DNA of 64,000 bases, taken from positions 1 to 64,000 of the forward strand of contig CAWJGF010000022.1 of the NCBI GenBank assembly GCA_963842335.1. The letters run 5' to 3'. Within the stretch, counting starts at the first letter, position 1. Each line of letters starts with the position of its first letter. The position numbers and the translations under genes are program-made. The stretch is from PALSA-600 sp963842335 (GTDB lineage: Bacteria; Actinomycetota; Thermoleophilia; Gaiellales; Gaiellaceae). The notes beneath the pieces are model-generated. The model was not told the DNA's origin. It ran no database searches and saw nothing but the letters and a program-made list of their open reading frames with translations. This document shows, piece by piece, positions 1 through 7,896 of this stretch.

Positions 1-13
1 AGTCACGGTCGGG

Positions 14-265
14 ATGGGGCTCGACTCCATCGTTTTGGTCATCGTCGCGGGCGGCGTGCTGATCGCGTTCGGTGCGATCTGTGCGCGACGCAGAACGCAG
101 GCAGACGACGCTGCCGACACGTTCCTCGCCGGCGAGCTCTTCGACGACGCGCACCTTGCAAAACTTCGCTACCTCGAAGCCGTCGAGCGAGTGCTCAGCC
201 GCGACGCGTCAGATCAAGACTGGGCGCTGATCAAGGAGCATCATGAGCGGACCCCGGTCGCATGA
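14..265 (+). CDS. small membrane-anchored hypothetical protein
   Basis: An 83-residue protein with one N-terminal hydrophobic segment (about residues 5-23), an Arg-rich stop-transfer stretch (CARRR) and a charged cytoplasmic tail. This is the layout of a single-pass membrane protein with its C-terminus in the cytoplasm. I recognise no family. It sits at the window edge, so upstream partners are unknown. The ATG is the first in-frame start; a start just upstream of the window cannot be excluded. Confidence 0.5.
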   Translation: MGLDSIVLVIVAGGVLIAFGAICARRRTQADDAADTFLAGELFDDAHLAKLRYLEAVERVLSRDASDQDWALIKEHHERTPVA

Positions 266-366
266 GCGCGTGAGCATCTCCGTACCAACCAGGCTGATTT
301 CGCTGGGATAGAGTGGGTCCGGTCGTCCATGGGCTCTTTCCCCCGCATCTCCAGACCGCGAGCTGA

Positions 367-1329
367 GTGCTGAGCTTCGGACGCCGTCTGATGCCGATCG
401 CGATCCTGGTCGCCGCGATTGCAGGCGCCGGGAGCGCCGCCGGAGGCTCGGGTCCCAGTCCCGGTTCGCTTCGCGCGCTGAGCGTGGCGGCGGCCTCCGA
501 TGTCTGCGGTCTCCGACTTCCGCCTCCGAAGAGGGGCGAGCTCGCGTTCAGGATCCCGTCCGGAGGGCGAGCGGTCCGTCGTTCGCTGGCTGGGCGCATT
601 GGGCTGTGCACGCTGTTCCGGCGTGATGGCAGCCGCTTCGCGCGCCTGCACAGCGACGCCGCGAAGCGTGTCCTCGGGGTCGCGTTCTACCGGCGCTCCG
701 GGGCGCTGTTGAGCGCCGTCGACACCGCCTACGCTGCGGCGGCGCAGACCGGATCGAACGTGAAGTGCGACAGCTCGTCTCAGGCGTCGATCGGCAAGAC
801 GTACTGGAAGAAGGCGAGGAAATGGTGGATCGGCGCGACGGTCAAGGGAATCAACCGCGACGCGGTCGTCAAGGCGGTCAGGAACGCGCAGAGCGAATGG
901 ACGAACGACATCAACTGGTGCGGCATCAAGGACCAGGCGAGCCCGCCGGCGTCCTACGAGGGTAAGACGTCGACCGCGGTCAAGCACGACGGCAAGAGCG
1001 TCATCGACTGGGGCAGCCTCAAGAGCGACCAGGACTGCAGCCAGGCGCTCGCCTGCACCGGAACGTGGTACGACGAGCAGGGCAAACCGATCGAGTCGGA
1101 CATCAGGTTCAACACCGCGTTCAAGTGGTCGACGAACGGTGCTTCGGGGACGTACGACATCCAATCGGTGGCGGCTCACGAGATCGGCCACGTCCTCCAG
1201 TTCGATCACGTCACGAACTCATCGAAGCACGACCAGACGACGCTGATGTGGCCGTACTTCGATACCGCAGACACAACCGGCCGCAAGCTCGGCCGCGGTG
1301 ACGCGCTCGAGGACAACAGCCACTACTGA
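367..1329 (+). CDS. secreted metzincin-like (matrixin-type) zinc metalloprotease
   Basis: A 320-residue exported protein: the first about 27 residues form a signal peptide (MPIAILVAAIAGAGSAA region). Near the C-terminus is the zinc motif HEIGHVLQFDH, which supplies the three His ligands and catalytic Glu of the HExxHxxGxxH metzincin pattern. The usual Gly at position 8 is Gln. A Met about 20 residues later (TTLMWPYF) could be the Met-turn, so a protease of the matrixin/peptidase M10 kind is likely. Cysteines in the middle may form disulfides. The GTG start gives the complete signal peptide; no strong ribosome site is visible. It stands alone, followed by a 176-base gap with no obvious signal. 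Confidence 0.75.
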   Translation: MLSFGRRLMPIAILVAAIAGAGSAAGGSGPSPGSLRALSVAAASDVCGLRLPPPKRGELAFRIPSGGRAVRRSLAGRIGLCTLFRRDGSRFARLHSDAAKRVLGVAFYRRSGALLSAVDTAYAAAAQTGSNVKCDSSSQASIGKTYWKKARKWWIGATVKGINRDAVVKAVRNAQSEWTNDINWCGIKDQASPPASYEGKTSTAVKHDGKSVIDWGSLKSDQDCSQALACTGTWYDEQGKPIESDIRFNTAFKWSTNGASGTYDIQSVAAHEIGHVLQFDHVTNSSKHDQTTLMWPYFDTADTTGRKLGRGDALEDNSHY

Positions 1330-1505
1330 GAGTCCTCCGACCGGGCGGCGAAGAGCGTGCCAGTGTTCGGCCCCGACGCCCGAAAGGCTGCGCCTTCGCG
1401 CCCGACGCATCGCGCGTCACTAACTCACATCAGGCCTCTAGCCATTTCCTTGCCGGCCTCTTGCCTCGATCCAGGGTCGCTTTCCTACCGTCGCCACGAG
1501 GAATT

Positions 1506-1724
1506 GTGGACAGGGTGCTTCATTGTGACTGCGGGTTCGAGGCCCGCGCCGCCGACGAGGACGAGTTCGTCGTCGAAGTCCAACGTCATGCGTCGGAGGC
1601 CCACGGCATGACGCTCTCGCACGACGAGGCACTGCTGCTCGCCTTTCGCGCCGAGCTGGACGAGAAAGCGCCGCTCGCTGCTCCTCACGAGAAGACAACC
1701 CGAACGATGAAGGAGGAGCAATGA
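1506..1724 (+). CDS. DUF1059-like small protein
   Basis: A 72-residue protein starting VDRVLHCDCGFEARA. The CxCGF start, the acidic middle and the HASEAHGM element match the small DUF1059 family, whose function is unknown. GTG 1506 is preferred over upstream starts because GAGGA lies just before it and the family begins at the Cys motif. Its TGA overlaps the ATG of the next gene (ATGA), so the two are probably translationally coupled. Confidence 0.6.
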   Translation: MDRVLHCDCGFEARAADEDEFVVEVQRHASEAHGMTLSHDEALLLAFRAELDEKAPLAAPHEKTTRTMKEEQ

Positions 1725-2254
1725 AGAGGCAGCTCGCAGCCTTCGGCAACAACAAGAGACGAGGCTCGCTACTCGTAGCGGTGGTCGCGCTCTTGGCGAT
1801 CGTGGCGCTCCCTGTTGCGTATGTCTCAGGCGCGTATGCGACAACGCCCTCGGGCGTGACGATCGTGCCGCTCGCGCCGGTTGGGCAGTTCAACGAGCTC
1901 AACGAGCACGCGAAGACGGGTAAGTGGAAGGCAAAGATCAAGACGAAGGGCGTGTCTGATCTCCAGGTCAACGAGGTCACGATCCAGCCCGGCGGAACTC
2001 TCGGATGGCACTACCACCCGGGGCCGAGCTTCGTGATCGTCAAGTCCGGGACGGCGACGTTCTACATGGGTGACGATCCCACCTGCACGCCGCACACGAT
2101 CGCGACCGGAGGCACGCTCTTCGAGCCTGCCAACATGGTGCACATCGTCCGGAACGAGGGCAGCGTCCCGCTCGTGAACGTTGTCGTCCAGCTGATCCCG
2201 ACCGGGGCTCCGAGACTGATCAGCGTGCCGAGCCCGGGTAATTGTCCGTTCTGA
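1721..2254 (+). CDS. secreted or membrane-anchored cupin-domain protein
   Basis: A 177-residue protein. Residues about 18-40 are one hydrophobic segment (signal peptide or anchor) ending near SGAYAT. The rest is a single cupin barrel: GWHYHPGPSFVIVKSG carries the His-x-His metal ligands and the downstream Glu/His positions (EPANMVHIV) complete motif 2. Cupins of this type bind a metal or small ligand outside the membrane; the substrate is unknown. A GGAGGAG ribosome site lies just upstream inside the preceding gene, with which it overlaps by 4 bases; the next gene overlaps its end by 13. Confidence 0.75.
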   Translation: MKRQLAAFGNNKRRGSLLVAVVALLAIVALPVAYVSGAYATTPSGVTIVPLAPVGQFNELNEHAKTGKWKAKIKTKGVSDLQVNEVTIQPGGTLGWHYHPGPSFVIVKSGTATFYMGDDPTCTPHTIATGGTLFEPANMVHIVRNEGSVPLVNVVVQLIPTGAPRLISVPSPGNCPF

Positions 2255-2727
2255 CGTCGACTCGACGGGGCGCGGTGCTGCTCCTGACCGGTGCGTGTGC
2301 GTCAATTCCGACGGCGGGTGCTGTTGTGCACCCGCCGCCGGCTTTCGCCCATGCGTCTGTCGCCGAACGCCCGTCGCCGGCCGTCAGTGTCGGGCCGGGA
2401 GCAGTTTCTGTCACCGTCATCCGCCGCGGCTACACGTTGCGCATCGCCGTCCATCCCAATCGTGTGGCTGCGCCGAGCTCGATCGCTCTCGACCTCAGTC
2501 GCAACGGCCGTCATGTGCGCACCGCGTCCGTCAGGCTCTCTGTCGCGATGCTCGACATGGGGCAGATGGTGCCGCAGCGGTACACGCTGACGGAGACCCG
2601 ACGGGGGGTTTATGCCCGGACGGTGGCCGGGGTGCCCATGGGCGGCCGCTTGGGACTCGCCTTCACGGTCCTCGCCAACCCATCGACGAGCTTCACCGCG
2701 CTACTCGTCGACCACGTCGAGGGCTGA
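2242..2727 (+). CDS. secreted beta-rich protein, function unknown
   Basis: A 161-residue protein with an N-terminal hydrophobic signal sequence (GAVLLLTGACASIPTAGAVV; the Cys could be a lipobox variant). The mature part (SVTVIRRGYTLRIAVHPN, YTLTETRRGVYARTVAGVPMGG) is beta-strand-like and resembles YtkA/FixH or CopC-type domains, but I cannot assign it firmly. The TTG start overlaps the cupin gene, suggesting co-translation of 1506-2727 as a three-gene unit. After it come about 280 bases (2728-3010) with no convincing gene. Confidence 0.55.
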   Translation: MSVLTSTRRGAVLLLTGACASIPTAGAVVHPPPAFAHASVAERPSPAVSVGPGAVSVTVIRRGYTLRIAVHPNRVAAPSSIALDLSRNGRHVRTASVRLSVAMLDMGQMVPQRYTLTETRRGVYARTVAGVPMGGRLGLAFTVLANPSTSFTALLVDHVEG

Positions 2728-3010
2728 GCGGTGGGCTGATCCGCTCGCTCCTGCCGCACGGGCTGATCGATGAGTTTCTCCCGCTGCTCCACCAGCTCAT
2801 TCTCGGCTCCGGCGTGCGCCTGTCGAGCGCGACAATCAGAGCCTCCACCTGGAGCTCACTGGCAACGACGCAGGTGCGACCGGCGTGGTCATTGCGACGT
2901 ATCGGTCCTCGTTCGCGCTGACGAAGCCCACAGATTCGCTTGGAGTGATTCACGCGGGTGACGGCTGGGAACGTCCCGTACGTCATCCAACGACGGAGGT
3001 GGGAAACGAA

Positions 3011-3181
3011 ATGAGCAACACCGACGAAGCGAAAGGCCGGCTGAAGGAAGCTGCGGGAGACCTGACCGGCGACGACGACTTGAAGCGTGAAGGGAAGGTC
3101 GACCGTGCCGAGGGAACAGCGAAGGAGAAGCTCGACGAAGCGGCGGACAAGGTGAAGGACGCCGTCACCTCCGACGACTGA
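3011..3181 (+). CDS. CsbD family stress protein
   Basis: A 56-residue hydrophilic, highly charged protein: MSNTDEAKGRLKEAAGDLTG, then DLKREGKVDRAEGTAKEKLDEAADKVKDAV. This is the full-length CsbD repeat, a general-stress family in Gram-positive bacteria and actinobacteria whose biochemical role is unknown. The start is fixed by a GGAGGTGG ribosome site about 10 bases before ATG 3011; an upstream in-frame start lacks such a signal. A long perfect hairpin follows the stop. Confidence 0.9.
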   Translation: MSNTDEAKGRLKEAAGDLTGDDDLKREGKVDRAEGTAKEKLDEAADKVKDAVTSDD

Positions 3182-3205
3182 GCCCCTCCGGGAGGACCAG
3201 CGCTG

Positions 3206-3235
3206 GCCGGTGCGGCACCCCGGTGCCGCACCGGC
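3206..3235 (+). terminator. hairpin terminator after csbD-like gene
   Basis: A 14-bp perfect inverted repeat (left arm GCCGGTGCGGCACC, 2-base loop) starts 25 bases after the CsbD stop. No T-run follows, as is usual for hairpin terminators in high-GC actinobacteria. Confidence 0.65.
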
Positions 3236-3310
3236 TTCACGCCGCCGTGCGCGGTCGCAACGTCAAGGTTCGGTAAAACCGGATTCTCGGAATGGCTATC
3301 CGGCGCGGCG

Positions 3311-3526
3311 ATGTTCATCCTGACCACAACGATGCTGCCATTTGAGACGAGCGAATGCTCCCAGAAGGCCCGTCACCCGAACGATCGCGCCGTCGTGGCG
3401 TCCCAGCTTCAACGCTCGGTGCTCGCGATGAGCGAAGCCGAGCGACGCGAGTTGCTCGGAGACATCGACAGGCAACTTGCGGAGATCGACGCGCGAAAAG
3501 CCACGCCGTCGTCATCGGGAGAGTGA
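3311..3526 (+). CDS. small helical hypothetical protein
   Basis: An ORF of up to 71 residues whose C-terminal half (MSEAERRELLGDIDRQLAEI) looks like a real amphipathic helix; the N-terminal half does not. Translation may begin at ATG 3429 instead. No family recognised, and codon evidence is thin. Treat as provisional. Confidence 0.3.
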   Translation: MFILTTTMLPFETSECSQKARHPNDRAVVASQLQRSVLAMSEAERRELLGDIDRQLAEIDARKATPSSSGE

Positions 3527-3563
3527 GGCCGTCGCGGGCGTGGCCGGCGAACGCGCGACAGAG

Positions 3564-3959
3564 CTAACGGTGGCGCGGAACCAGGGTCTCGACGACGGCC
3601 GAGAGCGCATTCCTCGGGTCGAAGCCTGCCCCTGAGTCGATCAGTTCATCGCCTCGATAGACCCTGACCCACCATGCGCCGTTCTCGGTCAGTTCGTTCC
3701 AGTCGAGCCGGTACCCATCTCTGCGTAGGCGCGCCGTCTTCGCGCCCTCGACCCCAGGTGGCTGGGCGACCGAGGCATACACCGGAGCCCGTGGCTCCTC
3801 GACGTTGGCGCTGAGACGGATCGCACTCGCGATCGCCATGGCGTAGTTCCTCGTCTTCCCGCCGCACACCGGGCAGATCGTGCCCTCGTCTACCGGGACA
3901 GCAGGCGTCTGCGCGAGCACCGTGAAACACGTGCCGCAGCGGACTGTCGGATACGCCAT
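3564..3959 (-). CDS. zinc-ribbon hypothetical protein
   Basis: A 131-residue protein beginning MAYPTVRCGTCFTVLAQ, with CGTC and CPVC knuckles (about residues 8-11 and 27-30) that should bind one zinc. The C-terminal half (TENGAWWVRVYRGDELIDSG) looks like a small beta sheet. ATG 3959 is chosen because a -10-like TAGAGT lies exactly 7 bases before it, the leaderless arrangement seen repeatedly in this window. Function unknown. Confidence 0.6.
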   Translation of the reverse strand: MAYPTVRCGTCFTVLAQTPAVPVDEGTICPVCGGKTRNYAMAIASAIRLSANVEEPRAPVYASVAQPPGVEGAKTARLRRDGYRLDWNELTENGAWWVRVYRGDELIDSGAGFDPRNALSAVVETLVPRHR

Positions 3960-4122
3960 CACTGAAACTCTAGTGCGACCAATCGATCGACCGCAGCGCG
4001 AGTTGGGACGCAGGTGGCTCGTGCCGGGCGGGGGAGGGCGAAACTGGGAGATCGCCGCAGACCCGAACGAACCACCTGCGACCACCGACGCTACAACAAC
4101 GAGACGCTGTTTACTACGGGGC

Positions 4123-5448
4123 GTGAACAGTTGGGCACTGGCGACGTTGGCCGGAATCGTCGTCGTCTACGCCGCCCTCTCGCGGGCTTTCGACCGGACG
4201 CCGGTGTCCGCGCCGATCTTCTTCCTCTCGGCGGGGCTCATTTGCGGCAACAAGGGGCTTGGCTTGATCGACCTCGGTCCCACCAGCGAGCAGGTGCGAG
4301 TCCTCGCCGAGTTGACGTTGACCCTCGTGCTCTTCACTGACGCAGCGCGGATCGATGTGCCCGCACTGCGCCGCGAATTCACTGTCCCGGCGCGCCTGCT
4401 CGGGATCGGACTACCGCTGACGATCCTCGCCGGCTGGTTGCTCGGCGTCGGGATGTTCGGGTCGTTCAGCCTCGCGGAGATCCTTCTGCTCGCGGTCATC
4501 CTGGCGCCGACGGATGCTGCGCTCGGACAGGCGGTCGTCAGCGATCCGCGTCTGCCATCTCGTGTCCGGCAAGGGCTGAACGTCGAATCGGGCCTGAACG
4601 ACGGTATCTGCGTGCCCTTGCTCTTCATCGGGCTCGCGATCGTCGGGGCTCAAGCGGGCACCGAGAGCAGCCAGGGCGCGATCGACCTCGTGGCGGAAGC
4701 GATCGGCTACGGCGTCCTCTTCGGCGCGCTCGCCGGCGTCGCCGGAGCGCTGGTGACGAAGCTTGCGCGCCGCCACGGATCGATGGGCTCCTCGTGGGCG
4801 CAAATCTTGCCGGTTGCGACGGCCGCGCTCGCGTACGGGCTCGCCGCACCGCTCGGGGGGAGCGGGTTCATCGCCGCGTTCGTCGCGGGCTTCGGCTTCG
4901 GAGCCCTCCAGCGGCGGACCGGAGGCGAAATCGGAGGCGACACCACCTACCTCGTCGAGGAGTTCGGTGAGCTGTCGAACAGCTTCACGTTCATCGTCTT
5001 CGGCGCGGCTGTTGTGGGGCCGGTGCTCGCCGGCCTCACGTGGCGCGCCGTGATCTACGGCGTACTCAGCCTCACGGTCGTGCGCATGGTGCCGGTGGCC
5101 GTCGCACTACTCGGCACGCACGCCAGACGACAGACGGTCGGCTTTGTCGGCTGGTTCGGACCGCGAGGGTTGGCCTCGATCGTCTTCACGATCATCGTGC
5201 TCGAGGACGGTGGCGTCCGGAACTCCTCGACGATCACGGTCGCCGTGGTCTTCACGATCGTCCTGTCGGTCTACGCACACGGCTTGACGGCACGGCCGTT
5301 GACGGATCGCTACTCCACCTGGTACAGGGAGCACCCGCACGATCGCCGGCCGCCGATGGAGAGCGTCCCCGCACCGCCACAACGCTGGCGCGGGCCTGCA
5401 TCTGTGCCTGCGGCCGCGGCCGCTCCTTCGCCCGAGTCAGGCGCATGA
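4123..5448 (+). CDS. CPA1-type cation/proton antiporter
   Basis: A 441-residue integral membrane protein with about 12 hydrophobic segments. The core carries LAPTDAALGQAVV and NVESGLNDG, the discontinuous-helix motif and the Asp/Glu-Asn ion-binding region of the NhaP/CPA1 branch of monovalent cation:proton antiporters. It should exchange Na+ or K+ for protons across the plasma membrane. GTG 4123 is used because everything upstream in frame is non-hydrophobic and overlaps the divergent zinc-ribbon gene; GGGG precedes it. The short Pro/Ala-rich tail contains no regulatory TrkA domain. Confidence 0.85.
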   Translation: MNSWALATLAGIVVVYAALSRAFDRTPVSAPIFFLSAGLICGNKGLGLIDLGPTSEQVRVLAELTLTLVLFTDAARIDVPALRREFTVPARLLGIGLPLTILAGWLLGVGMFGSFSLAEILLLAVILAPTDAALGQAVVSDPRLPSRVRQGLNVESGLNDGICVPLLFIGLAIVGAQAGTESSQGAIDLVAEAIGYGVLFGALAGVAGALVTKLARRHGSMGSSWAQILPVATAALAYGLAAPLGGSGFIAAFVAGFGFGALQRRTGGEIGGDTTYLVEEFGELSNSFTFIVFGAAVVGPVLAGLTWRAVIYGVLSLTVVRMVPVAVALLGTHARRQTVGFVGWFGPRGLASIVFTIIVLEDGGVRNSSTITVAVVFTIVLSVYAHGLTARPLTDRYSTWYREHPHDRRPPMESVPAPPQRWRGPASVPAAAAAPSPESGA

Positions 5449-5457
5449 CGACGCGAG

Positions 5458-5474
5458 TCATCCCGTTTGGGTGA
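5458..5474 (+). promoter_or_regulatory. regulatory box (TCATCCCGTTTGGGTGA) for amidotransferase gene
   Basis: The archetype of the recurring box. Arms TCATCC/GGGTGA flank a 5-base spacer; in this copy GTCA/TGAC extends the dyad. Exactly 22 bases later is CACACT (5497-5502), a -10-like hexamer, and the ATG at 5514 follows with at most a few bases of leader. No -35 is present. The inferred role is an activator-binding site centred near -43. Confidence 0.6.
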
Positions 5475-5513
5475 CGAACCTGCGCGAGGACGCAAGCACA
5501 CTCTTCCTGCGCG

Positions 5514-6350
5514 ATGTGCCGCTGGCTCGCATACTCAGGCTCGCCGGTCCTGCTCGAGACGTTGCTGTACACGCCCGAGAACTCGCTGATCGTGCAGAGC
5601 TTGCACTCGCAACTCGGTGCGGAGGAGACGAACGGCGACGGCTTCGGAGTCGGCTGGTATGGGGCCTACGAGACACCTGCGGTCTTCCACAGCGTCGGCC
5701 CCGCGTGGAGCGACCGCAACCTGCGTGAGCTGTCGGGTCACGTCGCCTCCGGCCTCGTCTTCGCACATATCCGCGCATCGACGGGTTCACCGGTGCAACA
5801 GACCAACTGCCACCCGTTCCGCCACGGGAAGTGGCTCTGGATGCACAACGGCATGATCCGGGACTTCGACAAGGTGAAGCGCGACCTCGTGCTCGAGGTC
5901 GATCCGTCGCTGTACCCCGCGATTCAGGGGACGACGGACTCCGAGGTGTTCTTCCAACTCGCACTGACCTACGGCCTCGAGGACGATCCGCCGACAGCCG
6001 TCGGGCGCGCCGTTGGGTTCATCGAGTCGACAGGTGCGCGCCACGGCGTCGCGCACCCGATCCAGATGACTGTTGCGACCACCGACGGGAAGAATGTGTG
6101 GGCGTTCCGCTACTCGAGCGAGGGCAAGTCACGGTCGCTCTTCTACAGCACCGACGTGAAGACCCTGCGGGCGCAGCATCCGGACCTCGCGCTCCTCCAC
6201 GAGGTCTCCAGTGAGTCGAGGCTCGTCGTCTCGGAGCCGCTCGGCACCCTGGCCGGGGCCTGGAACGAAGTCCCCGAATCGAGCTACGGGGTGATCCAGG
6301 AAGGGGACGACATGCTCGCCCCGTTCACTCCGGCCAATTCGTACGCCTAG
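5514..6350 (+). CDS. class II glutamine amidotransferase (EgtC/YafJ-like)
   Basis: A 278-residue Ntn-hydrolase starting MCRWLAYSG: Cys2 is the expected N-terminal nucleophile after Met removal. NGDGFGVGWYG, HIRASTG and NCHPFRHGKWLWMHNG are the class II amidotransferase core (substrate Arg, oxyanion Asn-Gly). It should hydrolyse an amide such as glutamine or a gamma-glutamyl compound. EgtC works in ergothioneine synthesis, but no egtB or egtD is nearby, so the substrate is open. The upstream box places it in the putative regulon. Its TAG stop shares CTAG with the stop of the convergent gene. Confidence 0.8.
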   Translation: MCRWLAYSGSPVLLETLLYTPENSLIVQSLHSQLGAEETNGDGFGVGWYGAYETPAVFHSVGPAWSDRNLRELSGHVASGLVFAHIRASTGSPVQQTNCHPFRHGKWLWMHNGMIRDFDKVKRDLVLEVDPSLYPAIQGTTDSEVFFQLALTYGLEDDPPTAVGRAVGFIESTGARHGVAHPIQMTVATTDGKNVWAFRYSSEGKSRSLFYSTDVKTLRAQHPDLALLHEVSSESRLVVSEPLGTLAGAWNEVPESSYGVIQEGDDMLAPFTPANSYA

Positions 6351-6718
6351 GGCCGGACCGGCGGCTCGTAGTCGAGGAGCCAGGCTACTGCTCGCTCACG
6401 CGCGCGCAGGAGATAGCCACGGCCGTCGATCCAGAACATGATCCCGCCGAGCGAACGAGAGGTCACCCAGTCCTCGACCGTGCGAAGTAGCGGCGCGAGT
6501 TGGTGGTCATTCGTCGGTGAGATGAACACGCTCACGGACGTGATGTTCGAGTCCTCGTACGCATGACAGGCCCACTGATCGTCGAGTCGCATGACGAGCT
6601 CGCGGGCTTGCGAAAGCGATGGAACGTCGAAGACGACGACGTCGGTCAGTTCGGTGTCGTTCTGCATCCCGCCAGGTTCGCGCCTGCGAATCCGGTCGGC
6701 CTGACGCATGTATGTCAT
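6347..6718 (-). CDS. hypothetical protein, box-controlled
   Basis: A 123-residue soluble alpha/beta protein with no family I recognise. It has a hydrophobic core strand (DVVVFDVPSLSQARELVMRL) and a compact C-terminal half (GGIMFWIDGRGYLLRARE). The first strand followed by a helix suggests a ferredoxin-like fold. ATG 6718 overlaps the TGA of a 33-codon leader ORF (ATGA), which fixes the start if the two are coupled; Met at 6667 is the alternative. Confidence 0.5.
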   Translation of the reverse strand: MTYMRQADRIRRREPGGMQNDTELTDVVVFDVPSLSQARELVMRLDDQWACHAYEDSNITSVSVFISPTNDHQLAPLLRTVEDWVTSRSLGGIMFWIDGRGYLLRARERAVAWLLDYEPPVRP

Positions 6719-6816
6719 TCCGTCCCCCGCATCAAATGAACACGACGGGACGTTTTCCCGAGCAGGAGAGCGCCAAACGCAGGCCACGACACCGTGCCGA
6801 CGACGTTGGTGAACAT
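6715..6816 (-). CDS. 33-residue leaderless leader ORF
   Basis: A short ORF (MFTNVVGTVSWPAFGALLLG start, then basic residues) beginning within a few bases of the predicted transcription start: box end 6855, 22 bases, GACGCT at 6832-6827, then 10 bases to the ATG. Its TGA overlaps the ATG of the next gene by the ATGA pattern. It may encode a small membrane-active peptide or serve only to couple translation. There is no homology support. Confidence 0.35.
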   Translation of the reverse strand: MFTNVVGTVSWPAFGALLLGKTSRRVHLMRGTE

Positions 6817-6854
6817 AGTGGCTGAGAGCGTCTCACCGGTACTGCGCCCGATCA

Positions 6855-6871
6855 TCATCCCGAGCGGGTGA
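6855..6871 (-). promoter_or_regulatory. regulatory box for 6347-6816 operon
   Basis: On the minus strand TCACCC-GCTCG-GGATGA. The -10-like GACGCT starts 22 bases after the box, and the leader ORF starts 38 bases after it. The box lies just 5 bases beyond the stop of the upstream phosphatase-trio operon. Confidence 0.55.
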
Positions 6872-6876
6872 TTGCG

Positions 6877-7896
6877 TTACGAGGGAACGGTGCTCGTGTC
6901 GGTGGTCGGCGCGCCGGGGCCGTAGCGATGGCGGCCGAGCCAGTACCCGATCAGGCCGATGGGGAGGGGGAGCCAGTACGAGACCAGCCGGTAAGCCAGC
7001 GTCGCCGCTGCGGCGTCGCCCGCACTGACTCCCGCGAGGACGAGCAGTCCGGTGAGACCGGCTTCGACGAAGCCGAGGCCTCCTGGCGTCAGCGGGATCA
7101 AGGCCAGGAGCGACGCCGCAGCGTAGGCCAGCAGCACGAGCGCGGGGGCGGGGTGGATCGCGAGGCCCTCGAGCACGCAGATGAGCGCGAGGTAGTCGAA
7201 GCCCCACTTCCCGAGCGCGGACAGGCCGGCCACGACCGGATGCGCCGCGACGGCGCTTCGGATGCCATCACGCTGGATGAGGAGGCGCTCAGGGAGATCT
7301 TCGAACCGGTCGCGCCGGTGCACCCAGCCGGCGACCGCCCGGCCCGCGCGGCCGACGGCATGCACGGGTCTGTCCCAGGCAAACGCAACCACGACCCCGA
7401 CGGCGAGCAGCACGAACGCGCCGCCGCCGATGTAGGCGATCTTACGGAGCCCGGACGGCGCCGCAGCCTCGCCGAGCCCGGCGAGCAACGCAACGACCGG
7501 CAGCGCAAAAATGGCGGCGGTGGTCGCGGCGGCGCTTGCGGCGAGCCCCGAGGCGACCCGCACGCCGCGGATCCCGGCGCGGACGAGCATGCCGTACTGC
7601 ACCGCGCCCGATGCCGCGCCTCCGCCTGGGACGATGCTGCCCGCCGCGTTCGCAGCAAGTTGCGACGTCCCGACGGCGAACCAGCTGTGGGTGCCGATGG
7701 CGATCCGTTGCAGGGTCCAGAGAGAAATGAAGGAGAAAGCTTCGAACAGCACGGCGAGCCCGAGCCAGAGCGGGTCGATGCCGCGCAGTTGCGGCCAGGA
7801 CGAGAAGACGTCGAGGACCTGCGGCAGGAGCAGGTAGAGCGACACTCCCGCGACGAGCAGCAGCCCTACGCGGGTGACGATCTGACGCCGGGTCAT
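6877..7896 (-). CDS. UPF0104/LPG-synthase-TM-like membrane protein (third gene of trio)
   Basis: A 339-residue protein with about 8 hydrophobic helices, starting MTRRQIVTRVGLLLVAGVSL. It shows the VPGGGAASGAVQYGML and LIPLTPGGLGFVEAG elements typical of the lysylphosphatidylglycerol-synthase N-terminal membrane domain (UPF0104), which in characterised members moves or modifies lipids. It has no aminoacyl-transferase domain. ATG 7896 overlaps the TGA of the phosphatase fusion (ATGA), which rules out the longer upstream extension. As last gene of the trio it probably acts on the same membrane lipid. Confidence 0.75.
   Translation of the reverse strand: MTRRQIVTRVGLLLVAGVSLYLLLPQVLDVFSSWPQLRGIDPLWLGLAVLFEAFSFISLWTLQRIAIGTHSWFAVGTSQLAANAAGSIVPGGGAASGAVQYGMLVRAGIRGVRVASGLAASAAATTAAIFALPVVALLAGLGEAAAPSGLRKIAYIGGGAFVLLAVGVVVAFAWDRPVHAVGRAGRAVAGWVHRRDRFEDLPERLLIQRDGIRSAVAAHPVVAGLSALGKWGFDYLALICVLEGLAIHPAPALVLLAYAAASLLALIPLTPGGLGFVEAGLTGLLVLAGVSAGDAAAATLAYRLVSYWLPLPIGLIGYWLGRHRYGPGAPTTDTSTVPS

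Noticed and set aside
1531..1547. tRNA T-arm-like sequence GCGGGTTCGAGGCCCGC
   Set aside because: It codes for the CxCGFEARA segment of the DUF1059-like protein, and no acceptor, D or anticodon arm can be drawn around it.
2945..2961. GGGTGA half-site upstream of the CsbD gene
   Set aside because: The left arm does not match the box, and no xAnnnT hexamer lies at 21-23 bases; CsbD has a normal ribosome site further on.
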